DNA of 64,000 nucleotides from Epiperipatus broadwayi (GCA_028023455.1 JAQFVV010012395.1:1242001-1306000), one strand, 5' to 3'. Shown: positions 37,665 to 50,517, counted from the stretch's first letter. Numbers and translations: made by a program. Notes: generated by a model from the sequence alone, not told the origin.

Positions 37665-37690
37665 TCGAGGCCCCACGTTTGGGCAAGCCA
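37665..37690 (-). promoter_or_regulatory. tRNA-Lys-like primer-binding site
   Basis: On minus it reads TGGCTTGCCCAAACGTGGGG followed by CCTCGAA. The complement of the 3' end of animal tRNA-Lys(CUU) is TGGCGCCCAACGTGGGG followed by CTCGAA, so the match extends over more than 20 positions with small insertions. It lies 25 nt from the LTR edge, more than usual, which may reflect later insertions (an A/T run lies between). Confidence 0.75.
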
Positions 37691-37715
37691 TGGACCCGGA
37701 AAAAAAAATTTACTA

Positions 37716-40362
37716 TGTAACAGTCAGAATCATCTATCTCGCTAACACACTGCAGAATTCAAACCCCAGATACGAAACTGAACATTCTAGGAGGGGTTGC
37801 CTTCTAGATATACTAAGTTCGAATCTAAAGCCCAAATTTCACAGTGCCATCTATGTGACAACACATCTGATGCCACTGCTAGTATGACCTTTGACCGGTG
37901 CCTGGTGGTCAGGGAGAAACAAAAGACTCTATACTAAAAGAAGTTTGGGTGGCTAATTAACGTCTATGGATTTACAAAAAAAATGCAGAAAATATATATA
38001 TAGACTGAGACAGTGATAGGAATCAAAAAAAATAAGAGATCAAATTTAGTTTTAAATAATTTCACAAAATTTATTCATATAAATTATATATATAACGCCA
38101 CTGTCTGCTTATATGAGACAGGGACGCGTATTAAATAATTATTGGCATTAATTTCAATAAATGACAAAAGGTTTTAAAGCAAAGTGATATATTCTAATCC
38201 TCAGGCTAATAGCATTACGATAATGTGCTTGAAGAGATAGGAACATGTGCGAGGTGCTTTGAGTAATTATACAAGTTTAAGAAAATATTTGAAATTAAGT
38301 GTTCTAAAATATTTATTGATTTCGAGAATAGCATGGACAAAAGCTTACTAAGCAACAAAGTGGGAATGTGATCAAGGCATTTATTTGAGAATAATAATAA
38401 TAGAGTTACATTGGGAGGTCAGTATTGCTGATAATGAATTTATTAAAGTTGGAGGGTGTGACACGTTTAAGTCACGAATGCTTTGTAAAATAAATATAAA
38501 ATAAAACAATAATGAAGATCCGGAATAATTACGGAGGGCATCTCGCCGCTAACCCGTAGGAAAGTATTTTATGAAACAGCTGAAACTTAGCGACTGTGTG
38601 ACTGCGTTTAATTCCCAGCGGTGTCATTTGGGACCCCCTCTGCCTGGAAACTTGCAATAAGCGAAAAGAACAGACTTTGCCGTGCAAAGAATCCTTGGAA
38701 AATAAAACAAAGCGGTCTCAACAACTAATTCATTTACCAGCAATACGAGACTAGTGTATATAAAAACATACTAAATGGGTTTTACTCAGATTAAGAGAAA
38801 TGCCCAATCAAATTCCTCGAAATTCATTTAAAAGGGTCCGCACATTCTCGACGTCAATGATGAACTTTATAATTAAAGTAGAACACGGTAATTAAAATAG
38901 GAAAATGCATGCTTGCGGGTTTGAAAAGTAAGTATAGATTTATATACGCAATCATGCATTTGTGGACACATTTAAATCATTGACCTCGCACATACTCTCA
39001 TGGTAGATTAAAATCAATAACATGTAGATTTTAAACTATGTGATTATATTATTAAAGAAAAGAATCGCCCTTGAATGAGTGATTTGCAAGATAATAAAAT
39101 TGGAAAATTATAAATTTAAAATATGCCTTAATAGCGGCGTCTTACTTTCAATAAAGGGAATAGTTCACTCGGTCAAAGATGATTCTGACACATTATCATA
39201 ATAAAATAAAAGAAAGCTTTATAAATAGAAAATATTAACCCAAGGATAAAGAGCAAAATGTTGAGTATATTTACACACGTTAAAGAAATACATAATGAAG
39301 TTATGTGAAATATAAGAAAACAATGTTAAATAGCTATAGCATGTTAGTTAGGAATCACAAGAGCTCTTGGGTTAATTTAGGGTTACCTCTGGAGAAGCAT
39401 TTAGGTAGATTGATGGTCGGCAGGTTTTTATATAATTTAACAGCAAATCGATGGTCTATGGCAGCAGATGACTGTTCCGGAGAGAAATAGACTTCTCGCG
39501 CTCTACTCTATCATGTCAAGATTTACAAATTACTAGAATAGAACTCAGAATGATTTCTCTTAGAAACATTAGAAGAAAAACTCTCCAAAACAAAAGAAAA
39601 CCCTTCTTTTTACAGTACACATTAACAATAGAACTGCCCTGGAGCATTACAAAAATATATCGGACTTATCAGCTGTAATTAAATCTATCCGAATGTCCAA
39701 AGGAATTCAACACTAATTAATTTCTTTTGTTAATTTCCCTGTCGACATTCAGATTACAAACTAGATCCAATTAAAAATTACTTTTACTAATTAAAGAAAA
39801 CCTTAAGTGGACATCTGCTGTTTTTAGATAAACTTATATAATATTAACTAATTAAACTATTGTCCATCATTTATTTTAACAGAAATATTTGGAATAACTT
39901 TTATTAAATTAAAGAAAATGATTTTACTTTTTAAATTGCAATATTTGAATCTATTTACTAAACGAATATTTACTAAATGAATTTTATTTTAAATCAAAAT
40001 ATATTATGACAGTAATATATTTGTAAATAGATTCAAACAAAATAACTTTAACAATTTATAATTTTGATATGTTTAAAATGCATATCATAGTGTGTGCGCA
40101 ATTACGACTTATATAACCTACTTTTTAATAAATCAAAATCATGTGAACATATACATAATCTATAATTTTTTTTATTTATTTGGGAATAACTTATATATAT
40201 AATACGAGCATTGTACTCGTGGTTTAAAATTAGGCGGGATTTTTGGTATATAAGCGTATTGCAGACACACTACGATAGATTGGGGTTCAAACTAAGGTAT
40301 GAGGTAGGAAATAGGTAAGAAAAGGTGAGACAAAGATCTGCAAAGCAGACCTTACTGTTTCA
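37716..40362 (-). repeat. 5' LTR (2.65 kb)
   Basis: Starts TGTAACAGTCAG and ends CTTACTGTTTCA, as does the other LTR. In transcription orientation it would supply the promoter. Frames at 37690-37887 and 39305-39490 are counterparts of those in the 3' LTR and are not supported as genes. Confidence 0.93.
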
Positions 40363-40605
40363 ATATGTATATAAATACACGCATGTGTAGATATTTACAT
40401 ATAAACATTTTGTAGAATATATTATATTAAGACATTGCAAACAATGGCAATTTTCCACTGAATTTTCATATAGCCATAGTACTTTATCGTCCATTTATTA
40501 AATCTGCCTTCAGGCAGAAAACAACATATGTATATATATATATTCATTGATAACATTTTCCTTTCCAAAAGACAAAATGTAAGTAATGAAGGAAATTAAG
40601 GTCTC

Positions 40606-41518
40606 GTTTTATGCGGATTTATTTAAACGCGATTTTGAAGTTATGCGATTTATGTTTCTTCAGAAGTTGAACTCCGATAATGCGCTATTACTTTAAATAA
40701 TAAATTTCATGCACTTACATCATATTGAAAGTAATAGCACATTATTGGAATTCGACTTTCATCTTAGTAATTTCAATATTTTCAGCACTTTATAATAGTA
40801 AGATTTTATGCAATAATGAAATTAAAATCATGATTTCCACATTTTATGTATACACACATTAAATTTTACAAGATTATAATGTAAATTTGTTCAAACATTG
40901 TGTGTGTTAATTTCTAATCAGTTGGCAAATTATTTTCTTATTAATGACACTAATCACAAACGTGCTCTTAAATTCCAACGAGAGCTAAATAGTTGTATGT
41001 CTGGATATCGCAAGTTTCATAAACAATTAATAAAATCATCATCTCAAAGATTAATTACTAATTCTATTGTCACCAGAAAACCATTAACACAACATGAGAG
41101 TGAAGTTGGTGCTAGTTGTATTTCCTCTTGTGAAGAATCTGATTTTTTACCAGTTTGCAAACGAACCTGTTTATCGGCAAATAGCGATAATAATTAAAAC
41201 GTGTATTAAAAAAAATGTAAATTACAGTACCATACTGTAAATTATGCATAAAAATTTATTGTTTTGAATAAAATTAAATATTATAGTTAAAAAAAGTTTG
41301 TCTTGAATCAATTTTTTTCAAATTTGAAATTTTTTATTAGTCATATTTTATTTCCTTATTTTTTCTGCGCGCGAATTTTAAAGTGCTTTGCTTTTATGTG
41401 ATTTTTGAAAAATCACAATCCATATCCCCCCCTTTTCAAGGTAAGTTACATCTATTTTTGTGCAATTTCTTTTGCGCGTGTTTTCTGAGGAACATATCTA
41501 TCACATAAAACGAGACCC
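40606..41518 (+). mobile_element. Decayed DNA transposon with inverted ends, possibly pogo/Tigger-like
   Basis: The ends GGTCTCGTTTTATG (left) and its exact complement CATAAAACGAGACC (right) form 14-bp inverted termini; similarity extends a few bases further in. An open frame at 40898-41197 encodes a ~99-residue Ser/Lys-rich segment. Its S-S-Q-R-L-I-T...T-R-K-P stretch weakly resembles the C-terminal PCNA-binding tail seen in pogo/Tigger transposases; the catalytic DDE domain is absent. Inside the left end is a 32-bp-arm palindrome (40662-40760). I could not identify the TSD. Superfamily assignment is tentative. Confidence 0.55.
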
Positions 41519-44127
41519 AGGTGTATTTGATTCTGATAAGTGATACCATTACCGTAAAACAGTTACAGAAATTATATTATATTGATTTTATTTACAAGTT
41601 TCACTTTATTAGCACACAATTTTAGATTATTGCTATACTTTAAACAACTTCACTATTAACTACTAATATTTTTCAAACAGCAAATAATCACATTGCTTCT
41701 TTAATCACACAGTTAGTAAGAAAGAAGAAATATAAATGATACACATCACAAACTCAATGTCCATTGCTAATGTTTTCCATTTACACATGATAATTATGTT
41801 GATTCAATTTATAGTGCCATTTTATTAGCACATATTCATAGATACATTCTTACTTTAAACAGTTTCATAATTAACCACTAGTAATCATTTTTAGAAATTA
41901 TATATTTTTACTTTATATACTTTTATATTATTTAAAAATTAAATATATCTGCAACTATTTGTCAACATATGATTATAAAGGCAAAAATCATTTGGATTAT
42001 GGATACCTTGGCTCTACTAATAAGACATGGTAGTACATGCCAAAAAAGCATTTTGAGATAATTTTTTTTCCCCTATGACTGTTATCACATAATAATTTTT
42101 TCCCCCTATGACTGTTATCACATAACAAAACAAATAGAATTTGATTTTACTAAATTATTATAAATCAAAAATGTCATAGATATTTATTATTTTGTTACTG
42201 TAATTTCTCATGTAATTATATAATAAAAATAGTTCAAGTATTTGAGAACCAAAAATATCATAAACCTCTTTCAAAATACACATTTATAGTCACAGTTACT
42301 TAATTTTATAATTGATGATAGTTTCTTTTCTACTTTGTTTTCAAGACATTTTTGTATATATATATTAAGTTAATTTTTAAATGGACTAATAGATGGTGAA
42401 ACATTTTTAATAAATGAGAATTGTTTTAAAAAATCTAATTAAAATTTTAACCATGATGTTTCCAAGACAACAATAAATTAAAACTTGTTGGGCAGGCTAA
42501 AATAATAGTATAATGTCTACGCTACTTTTTACCCAAAAGATGGCATCACTTTTGGTTAATACTCAGGCCTTTAATGAGTTTATAATGAAACAATGACCAC
42601 ATAACACACATATAGATAGTTATGAGAATTTGAACTATCACAAACTTCCCATACTCCCATAGTGAGTTGTGAATATTAATTTAATTTTTTAATGGATTTA
42701 TATATATAATAATAATAAATGAAACAGCATCAAATAATATAAAATATAATTGGCAATATAAACTTCTACTATTGTGATATTAATGCATTCTTCTGGTGTC
42801 AAAACTATGATACAACAAATTTAAAAAATCACATACATTTTTAAGCTTATCTCTGATTGCCTAAACAGTCTATAATATTGGAAAACATGGAACTTAAATC
42901 AATGGATTATTCCTGTAGCAACATTCAAATTCACATATAATTTAACTTATAATGAGTTAATAACTATTCATTTTAATAGCTTTGGAAACAAACAACATGC
43001 AATCATATATTTAAAATAAATTAAATAGCAATGAATAATATGAAATATAGTCCGAGAGATAAAATCCTAACTGAAATGCACTGTCATATGAAATGTAATG
43101 GCTTCTAATGTCACATATATTTTCATATTTTTGTTTTTATCAGTACATCTTTCATCTTAGTTCAATCCTATCACAACTATTCATCAGACTAGAAGTCAGA
43201 TCAACCTCTCTCACTAGAGCTACATTTTGAAATATCCACTTCACTTTTTCAATAATACTTATTACAATTTACATATTTTTAGATATACTTAACGTTAACA
43301 TCATTTACATATTTTTTAATTATATTTCAAATTTCTATACCATCACACATTACTGAATCATATGACCAAAGACATGTGAAATGGACAAATGAACTCCAAG
43401 ATGCATATTTCATGTTGATTCAGCATTTATCAGTCAGTTTAGAATACAATCTCATACATAATTTTCATCAATTGTTTAATATTATATAGGTAGCAAATTA
43501 CTATAGTTTGATTACAAGTGTAAAACTTTCAGCATCCACAACATTGACACAAATCACTGTATGTAAACACATTAATGATTATTACTAATTATTTATTAAA
43601 TCAGAAATTATCCCTAGCCTAAATATGCACTTTAAATCTCATTTAATTAATAGTATGTATTGCTTGTTTGCTTACTTACACAGCTATTAAAATGTGACTA
43701 TGCTTTTGTTAATTAGATTATAATATGATTTCAGTGAAATTGCATGAATATCACAACGGATTAAAATGTCATGCCTATACATGATTTTTTAGGCATTCAT
43801 ATAAAAGATTGAAAGTATATGTAAGTGATTTTATTTTCATTTAATTCATCACAGATTTGACACTGCAAGGAATTGCATTAAATATCACAATGCATTTTCA
43901 ATTAAGAGTTTGTAAGATTACAATCGTATATATTGCTATATATATATATTAGCTTTTTCTTAACACAGTTTAAATATACTATTTAATCAGATCACAAGTG
44001 ACATACTTTTACAATTTTAATGACATTATGCTAAAATAAACAGTAAATCCGCTCTTTCAGGATAATTGTTTCATAGCTTACAACACGGCTCTTCAAATGG
44101 CAGTGAACCTATTGTTAATATTACAAT
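41519..44127. other. AT-rich spacer with short and degenerate tandem repeats
   Basis: A ~35-bp unit repeats twice at 42058-42125 ('cctatgactgttatcacata'). Phrases such as 'tttattagcaca' with 'actttaaacaactt' (41608-41650) recur at 41822-41870, suggesting a decayed ~215-bp repeat, and 'gaatatcacaacgg' (43749) recurs in altered form at 43882. No gene seen. Confidence 0.45.
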
Positions 44128-44303
44128 TATGCTGGGTTTGGGAAAAGATAAAGGGGATTTATGTTATGGAAATGGAATGGAGCAGAATATGGGAAAATTT
44201 AGAGTGGGGAATGAAAAATAAAGTGGCTAACAGGTTTATCTGGGCATAATTGTTGAGATATTCTTGACTTTGTTTAAGGAGAAGCCATAATACATCACAT
44301 CAA
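44128..44303 (+). mobile_element. Non-LTR retrotransposon 3' end, short copy
   Basis: Matches the last part of the coding region and the 3' UTR of the copies at 11905-12756, from 'atgctgggtttgg' to 'tacatcacatca'. It has an internal deletion (between 'ggggattta' and 'tgttatgg') and no zinc motif. Confidence 0.88.
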
Positions 44304-45409
44304 CCATGTAATGTACAAAGATCTTTCCATACAAATATCAACTTTAAGATTGATTATTAAAGTGTGAAATAATCCAGATATGTTTTCTTTAATATTAAGC
44401 ATTTAAATATTATGGGAGAATTAATCTTAGGTAGAGTTGAAAACAACTACAAATTAAAAGTGGTGTTATAAGTCACAAATCAATTGTTCTGAAAAACATG
44501 ATTGGTTAGTTATTTTAGCATGATGTGTATGTTATTAGTGAATTGACTGGCTAACTTGCTTAAACTTTGTTAAGGAGTAATTAATTTGTTTTTAGAAGTT
44601 TAACAAAATTTATATATATTTGTAAAAACATAAAACTGAAAACTGATGAGTAGAGGGTCATTGTATAAAACAAAAATTAAGTGTTTTTCAAAAGAAGCTC
44701 AAACAAAGTTATAAATATATATTAAGGTATCCAAACATAATATTATACAAAACAAAATCTATATAGATGTTATTTTTTCCTATAAACACTTGGCATAATC
44801 ATGTTCCTTTCTGTTACTTACCAGATATTTGTTATTGTTATTATTTTTTATAAAGATTCAAAAATTACCTTTTTTACAACCCTCTTACAACTTCTTAACT
44901 TATTTAAGCTTAAATTTGCCCTTCACTTCTATACTTAATTACAATGGAATACTTAAAATATTATATAACTCTATCACACAACTTCAGCATATATATTGCT
45001 GCTTTAGCAGCATACATCTTAATTTCACTACTCCTATGCCACCTACTGTAAGCATCAGTAAGCCATGGATATTAAGTAATGATGTTTAATAAATTACTAT
45101 CCTATGCTATCATATCCAAAATCCCTAGACTTGTTTATGGCTTTTATCGATGATAAGTTTTGGATCTAAGAGCAGTGCACCTCGGGTTCTAAGATCTAAT
45201 GCACTTCCCTTTTAGAAATTTACCTCACTCACTTGTATAGTCATATGGTTGTGAAACCAGTTTATATTATGATGTCCTTAATTTGTTAACAATTACAGAC
45301 ACTTCTATTATGTTCCAAAGATTTGGCATATACCAATAAAATGTAACATACCTATATCACATGTCTCCAGTTTGCACATTGTTGTTTTATCAGCTTACAC
45401 CATCCTGTT
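44304..45409. other. AT-rich spacer, nothing recognised
   Basis: The plus frame 44829-45089 is hydrophobic low-complexity translation without a motif or signal of selection. Confidence 0.5.
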
Positions 45410-46060
45410 TGGCACATATGATTATATTCTTTAAAGCCCATGCATTACATTTTATTTTAGTTTAGTCTTAGAAATGAAGTTTATAGTTGGTCAGTGCATT
45501 AATGGCACTAAGTGGTGAGAGCATTGACGATTATCAGCATGTTTTAAAATCCCAACATTATTGTTTAGAATTCTGATTATAGTATATTCCATAAAGTAGC
45601 ACTTAAGGTGGTGCATCCAATTTGTTTAAATAAATGCCCCAAGATGGCAAAGACTCTATAGTTAGCCAGATCTACAGTAGACCCATTTCAAATCCAGCCA
45701 CAAGATGAACTATTGATTTATTGTAATGATCATTCATGATGACAAATAGTTATTTCTTTGAGTATTACTTATACTTACCGATAGGGTTGGTCGATGTATG
45801 GTCAATGATATTTTTGGTTGCTCTAAGAAATTAACTGATCTATCTGGCTGATCTCTCACAGTGAACTCTTCAGGTTGCTCGTACTCTTTATAAAATTTAT
45901 ATATATATTCTAATATCTCTTCACTTTAAAATCTTACTTTACTCAGCTTTAGATATTTTAATAATTAATTTAAAAATTTTGTTTAACTGGGGTTGATGAT
46001 GATTTGACATCATCCCAGGTATGACCACCATCTTTACTATCCCATTATAATATACATATA
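45410..46060 (+). repeat. Unrecognised ~650-bp interspersed repeat, copy 2
   Basis: Same orientation and order of blocks as 5660-6345. The opening 'tctttaaagcccatgca' and closing 'ggggttgatgatga..tg' are the most similar parts. Origin unknown. Confidence 0.7.
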
Positions 46061-46354
46061 TATGGTTACGCAATAAGTACATTTAGCATGTCTGAACTTC
46101 TGTCCATATGTATCCATACGTTTATTTTTTTATTATTAATCTCTCGGTGTGATAAGACAATTTAAATGAATAGTTTGACAATGAAGCAACACTAGAATAT
46201 ACCAAAGAGTGATCAAACTAATAAAAGCTTATCTATATACAGAATATAAATTAATTAATCATTGGCATCGAGTATATAAACTCAGCTGTCACAAGAGTAT
46301 GATAATTGATCTGCTCTTATCCTTGATCTAATAATAGTTTGAATTTTCCAAGAT

Positions 46355-46430
46355 TCACCCACTCAGGAATCGAACCTCAAGTCGTGTGTATAGTAAATAA
46401 ATGCGCTAACTTCTAAGCCATGAGCCCTTT
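46355..46430 (-). mobile_element. tRNA-derived SINE head
   Basis: On minus: 'catggcttagaagttagcgc' as A box and 'aggttcgattcctg' as B box (GGTTCGATTCC matches the consensus). Sequence further along minus (46060-46350) may be its body, but I cannot define the end. Confidence 0.65.
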
Positions 46431-47308
46431 TATATCAAATATTCGCAAAAAAAAAAAAAATTTTTTTAATTTTTAGTGCCCCTTTAAAAAATGCTCTAAA
46501 TAAACACGAAGAATATGCGACTCCTGACTTCAGACTTAAAAAGATTTAACAGATTTAAAAATCGAAATCTGATACCTCGTTCTTTTCTTTCCACATTTAT
46601 TTATTTACAATACACTTTTTTCACAATGCTTATTAAAATTTTTATTTACTTACGCGCTAGCACGCACGCACACACTAATCCTTTACAAGTTATTGTATTC
46701 TATGTGAACAAATCTTAGCTCTTATTTATTGACCGTTAATATTAAAAATTAAACGTATAAAAAGAAATTCTACCTCCTCTCGTCGCTGCGACTTTACAAT
46801 GATTTATGTCAATAAAATTCATGTATTTTTAGATGAGGAAAATTGTAGATGAAATGTTAAAAGTTATCTCAAATAACCAGATTTTCAAAATCATTTATGG
46901 AAATTGCAGTTCTATTAACTAGAAAGTCATTAATATTTAAGAGAAAGAAATCTAACGGCAGCAACAAATTGTTTTCCATACAGTTTTAGTGACAGCAGTA
47001 GATGGGTGTTTAATAATATTACCATTAACACGAATAAAGGTTGAAAGAGTACTAAATAGTTCACTTCAGGGCAAAGACTTCTCCAGCAACCCTCCAGACA
47101 GAAGACAATAAGAGGAAAAATAATAGTTCAGTAGGTTATAGATAACAGTTTTAGTGAGTTATTTTCACTTTCTAGTTCTACTTACGAACTAAAAGTAAGA
47201 CACCTATTTTTTAACCTACAGCTCATAAGGATAGCCGATTTGGTTAATGATTATTTACGTAAAACAAATCCCAAACTTACTGGGAAAATTTCTCATCCAT
47301 GCGCAAAA

Positions 47309-47390
47309 ATTTCCGACCTTTCTCAGGATTCAAACTCCATGACAAACGGTTAACACGTACATTATTTCTACATAAGCGCCTTTGAATTTG
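47309..47390 (-). mobile_element. tRNA-derived SINE fragment
   Basis: On minus, 'gtttgaatcctgag' fits a B box, with a degenerate A-box region upstream ('tgtacgtgttaacc'). No TSD found. Confidence 0.4.
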
Positions 47391-49129
47391 TTACTGAAGT
47401 AAAACACTAGTAAATATTAGTTAGTTATTGTCATTTGTTATTATTTTTGCTCCACTTGGATCACAAAAGTAAAGGTGACATCTCATTCAGATTGCGTTAC
47501 CTTCCCAATACTTCTTTTTTCCTTGTAAAAAAAAAAAAAAACATTCTCGAGACTATCAGGCAGAGCTGCATAAGCATGTATTAAAAAAAAGTTATATATC
47601 TACAGGTGAACAATATTGGAAGCCTATTGGCTGGAATTTGCTAAAATCAGGTCTAATGATAAGAATATTTTGTAAAGGATTATTTTTAATTGTATGGTTA
47701 GTTGGTCAAAAGATTATGTGGTGTCTGTACATTAAAACGATGGGCTAAATATAATAATTTCAATTCATTTAGCCAAACTGAACTTTTCTCCCACCTATTC
47801 TTTTGATGAGAATTAATCGATTTTTTTTAACACTCAATTACGCAACTAGAGTTTACATTGCTCATGGAAAAATATACTGTGATTAATAAACATGACAGAT
47901 ATTGTGAAAAATTGGTCATAGTTTTCTATTGAATTTATAATAAAAGTTATGAGGTAGAGTAACTAGGTATTAGAGTACTACAACTAAGTTATAACAGATG
48001 ATTCTTGCTGATAGTTTGCTTCTATTTGCACTTCTCTTAACATTGTTTATCCTAGCAGTGTTTTTAGGTGTTCTCAAATTCAAAATGGCCGCCGAGCGTG
48101 TACTATATCAACACCAAAATATCTTCCTATTATAAATATAGGTATAATAGTTAGCACATCTGTCTGTTGTCTCCATTACCTGAAGTTTGAATGTGAATGG
48201 AAAACAAATGCAGGTAGCTTAATATTTTTAAACAAGATTACAAATATTCCCAGATAGTTGATCCACAATCAGTTTATTGGTCAGTAAGTGGGTATTTGCC
48301 ATTCATAGGTAGAGATAAATTTTTTATAAAAAACCTGATAAAGCATTCATCACTGCAGATATAAAAGAGTCATACATCAATGATGTCTGACATTACATTT
48401 TATCTGTATTTTTGTCTACTTACAGATGCAGATAGTGGAATGATATATGGATACGAAAGCTAATTGTAAATAATAAATAAACTATACCTGACCAAGAGTT
48501 CTTGCTATCTTATGGAATAGGAAGATAATCTATCAATATCTAGATACTGTTTATGATAGGGTCTGTTCACCTTTAGCATCTCATGCCATCAGATATATCT
48601 TTATAATAATTGTAACAATGAGGTTATATGTTTGTGCAACATTTCCATCCTCAAATTACCACAGCATTTCTGACTCCAATTTCTCTTTCTTTTTTAACTC
48701 AAGCCCTCAAGAATTAAAAAAGCAATGATGGGGACAGCTTAGTAGACTGTCCCTTAACTGCGATCTTTAGTTAAAGTAGTATAATTATTAATGATTTGGT
48801 TTGTAACTGAATTTAAATGAAACAGGATATTTAGTTGGCCAAAATTTTGTGTTATTGCAGCTTTATTTAGGGATCCCCCTGAATACCAGGGAAGTGCAAG
48901 GATCTAGAAAATGTGGTCTAAAAAGCTCTTACATAGACTGGTTAAAGTGTCATGCATGACCAATTATTCATTTCAGTGTAGAAATAACAAAATAGTACTA
49001 ATAATATTAGTAGTACTGATAAAGTAGGAAGCAGTGATAGTACAAAAGATGTCATAAATCTTTCTTCAAAATATAAGTACATACAAACCCTTCAAGATCA
49101 GAATAGAGGAGTGCATTGGTGGTTAAAAA
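47391..49129. other. AT-rich spacer
   Basis: No gene seen. A decayed tRNA-like stretch may lie at 48145-48205 ('ggtataatagttagcac' ... 'gaagtttgaatg'). An isolated 'aaaatggccgccgagcg' at 48082-48098 is unusually GC-rich. Confidence 0.4.
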
Positions 49130-50110
49130 GCTGTTAATATTTAATATCAGTTCAGTTACTCTTAATGAAACACACTTCCTAAAGGAGGAAGGACAATAAA
49201 ATAGATGAATGGATAAAAGTTTTTTATGGAAAGTAAATCAGTCAGTGAAATAATGTTGGATTTGCTGTAAAGTCTAATCCAATTTCTTCTATTGTTGAAA
49301 TTCCTTGTTGTAACAAGAAAAGGCTAATGGGTTAAAACAAACCTTGCACATTAATTCTAGTACTTACTTTTGCTACAATCTTTGATTCAGAGGGAGGAAA
49401 AGCTTTTATTTCTGGTTAGATTGCAATATTATGGCAATACCATTAAATGATTCAATTTTTCTTCTTGAAAACTTAATGCATGTTGATATAAATAGCCATC
49501 TTTGACCAAAAGTTATTGAAGCAATGGTACTGCTGTGGTAAATTCAAATGGTTTATCATTGAATTTTTGTATTATATACAGACTGATTATGATAAACAAT
49601 TTGTTTAGGGTTATAATGGAACATAAAGGAATTTACACCCACAACAAAGATATTTAATTATTTACATTATAGCTCAAGTAAAGAGTCAAGAGAAGTTCCC
49701 ATTATGTGAGGACTTTCAAGTGCATGTTGATGAAAAAATCATAGTTTATTGTGCTCCAAGATTCAAATGATAGTTGCATTACAAAATCGATATTATTCCA
49801 TTCAAATTCACAAGAAAATTGATGTTTGTTCTTTAGAAGAATATACACACTAATTTCACAGTTATTAAACACCAAATTGCTAACTTAGGCCTTAATGACT
49901 ATCATATTATTGAAGCATGGAATTCTCTTAAGGAATGCAATATGGCTACAAGTAAATCTATTCTTGTGTTTATTAAGAAGAAGAATCATACCTGGTTTTC
50001 TGACAATAATCTTATTATTAGTAATTTGATTAAAAGAAAATGTAACATCCTCTGTTTGATAAAATAATAAAGTAAATGTGAAATTTCATAATAAATATAG
50101 AGTGAGATGA
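49130..50110 (+). pseudogene. Non-LTR retrotransposon endonuclease domain, heavily decayed
   Basis: In shifting plus frames one can follow an APE-type endonuclease and its linker: S-V-T-L-N-E-T-H-F-L near 49155, V-G-F-A-V-K-S-N near 49256, K-R-L-M-G near 49318, then the region before L-M-H-V-D-I-N-S-H-L near 49480, and the downstream E-A-W-N-S-L-K-E-C and K-K-K-N-H-T-W-F-S-D-N-N linker at 49912-50010. Numerous stops and frameshifts interrupt it. No RT domain follows within the recognisable stretch. It looks like a CR1/Jockey-type element, distinct from the RTE copies in this window. Confidence 0.7.
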
Positions 50111-50460
50111 AACTAATAGGTGATACATGAGGAATTTGAGCCTAATAAAAATCTACTCTTACTTTGTTTTATTTGAATTTTTTTAATGACAAAAAAGGCA
50201 ACAATTCAAAATTCACCACATAATATATAGTGATGGGAATGGCTAGTTTTAATGTAAAAAAATTGGAAATAGTTACCAAATGCAGAGCTTTTAATTGTTG
50301 GACTTCATATCCTTGCCCATTGCTATATAAGCTCCAATATAAAGCATCACCGATTTTCCCATTCCCACCTTACACTTTTTACTAAATATTTCTCTTTAAT
50401 TTTAAAAACTACAATGTAAAATATTACTATTAATCACAGGTATTTTTTTCTTTCTTATTA
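50111..50460. other. AT-rich spacer, nothing recognised
   Basis: No feature recognised. Confidence 0.5.
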
Positions 50461-50512
50461 GGGGGCACCCAACCCCCCCCCGCCCCACCCAACGGGGGGG
50501 AGAGGTTGGGGA
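50461..50512. repeat. C-run / G-run hairpin-forming segment
   Basis: 'caacccccccccgcccc' followed by 'acggggggg agaggttgggg' can pair as a GC hairpin; it resembles 20384-20432 and is starkly GC-rich for this window. Confidence 0.65.
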
Positions 50513-50517
50513 TTTTA

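Larger units (their letters stand above)
32492..40362 (-). mobile_element. Long-LTR retrotransposon without pol (LARD-like), minus orientation
   Basis: Two direct repeats of 2.7 and 2.65 kb flank a 2.5-kb interior. Each repeat starts TGTAACAGT and ends ACTGTTTCA, giving TG...CA ends with imperfect inverted termini. Orientation is minus: a primer site resembling the complement of tRNA-Lys lies inside the 37716-40362 repeat, and a purine tract AAGGGAATG abuts the other. ATAT on both sides (32488-32491 and 40363-40366) fits a 4-bp TSD, though weakly in AT-rich DNA. The interior has only one short, broken open region; no protease, reverse transcriptase, RNase H or integrase is visible. Such elements are known as LARDs and move using enzymes made elsewhere. 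LTR divergence is low, so insertion is recent compared with the other repeats here. Confidence 0.9.

Noticed and set aside
43140-43195. CTGATGA with GAAA on minus near 43180
   Set aside because: The spacing allows a partial helix II, but position 16.1 is not U and helix I is weak. Probably chance or a remote relative of the family B start.
48082-48098. 'aaaatggccgccgagcg', resembling a YY1-type start or the first exon of a gene
   Set aside because: Single short GC-rich string with no downstream open frame or splice signals that I can support.
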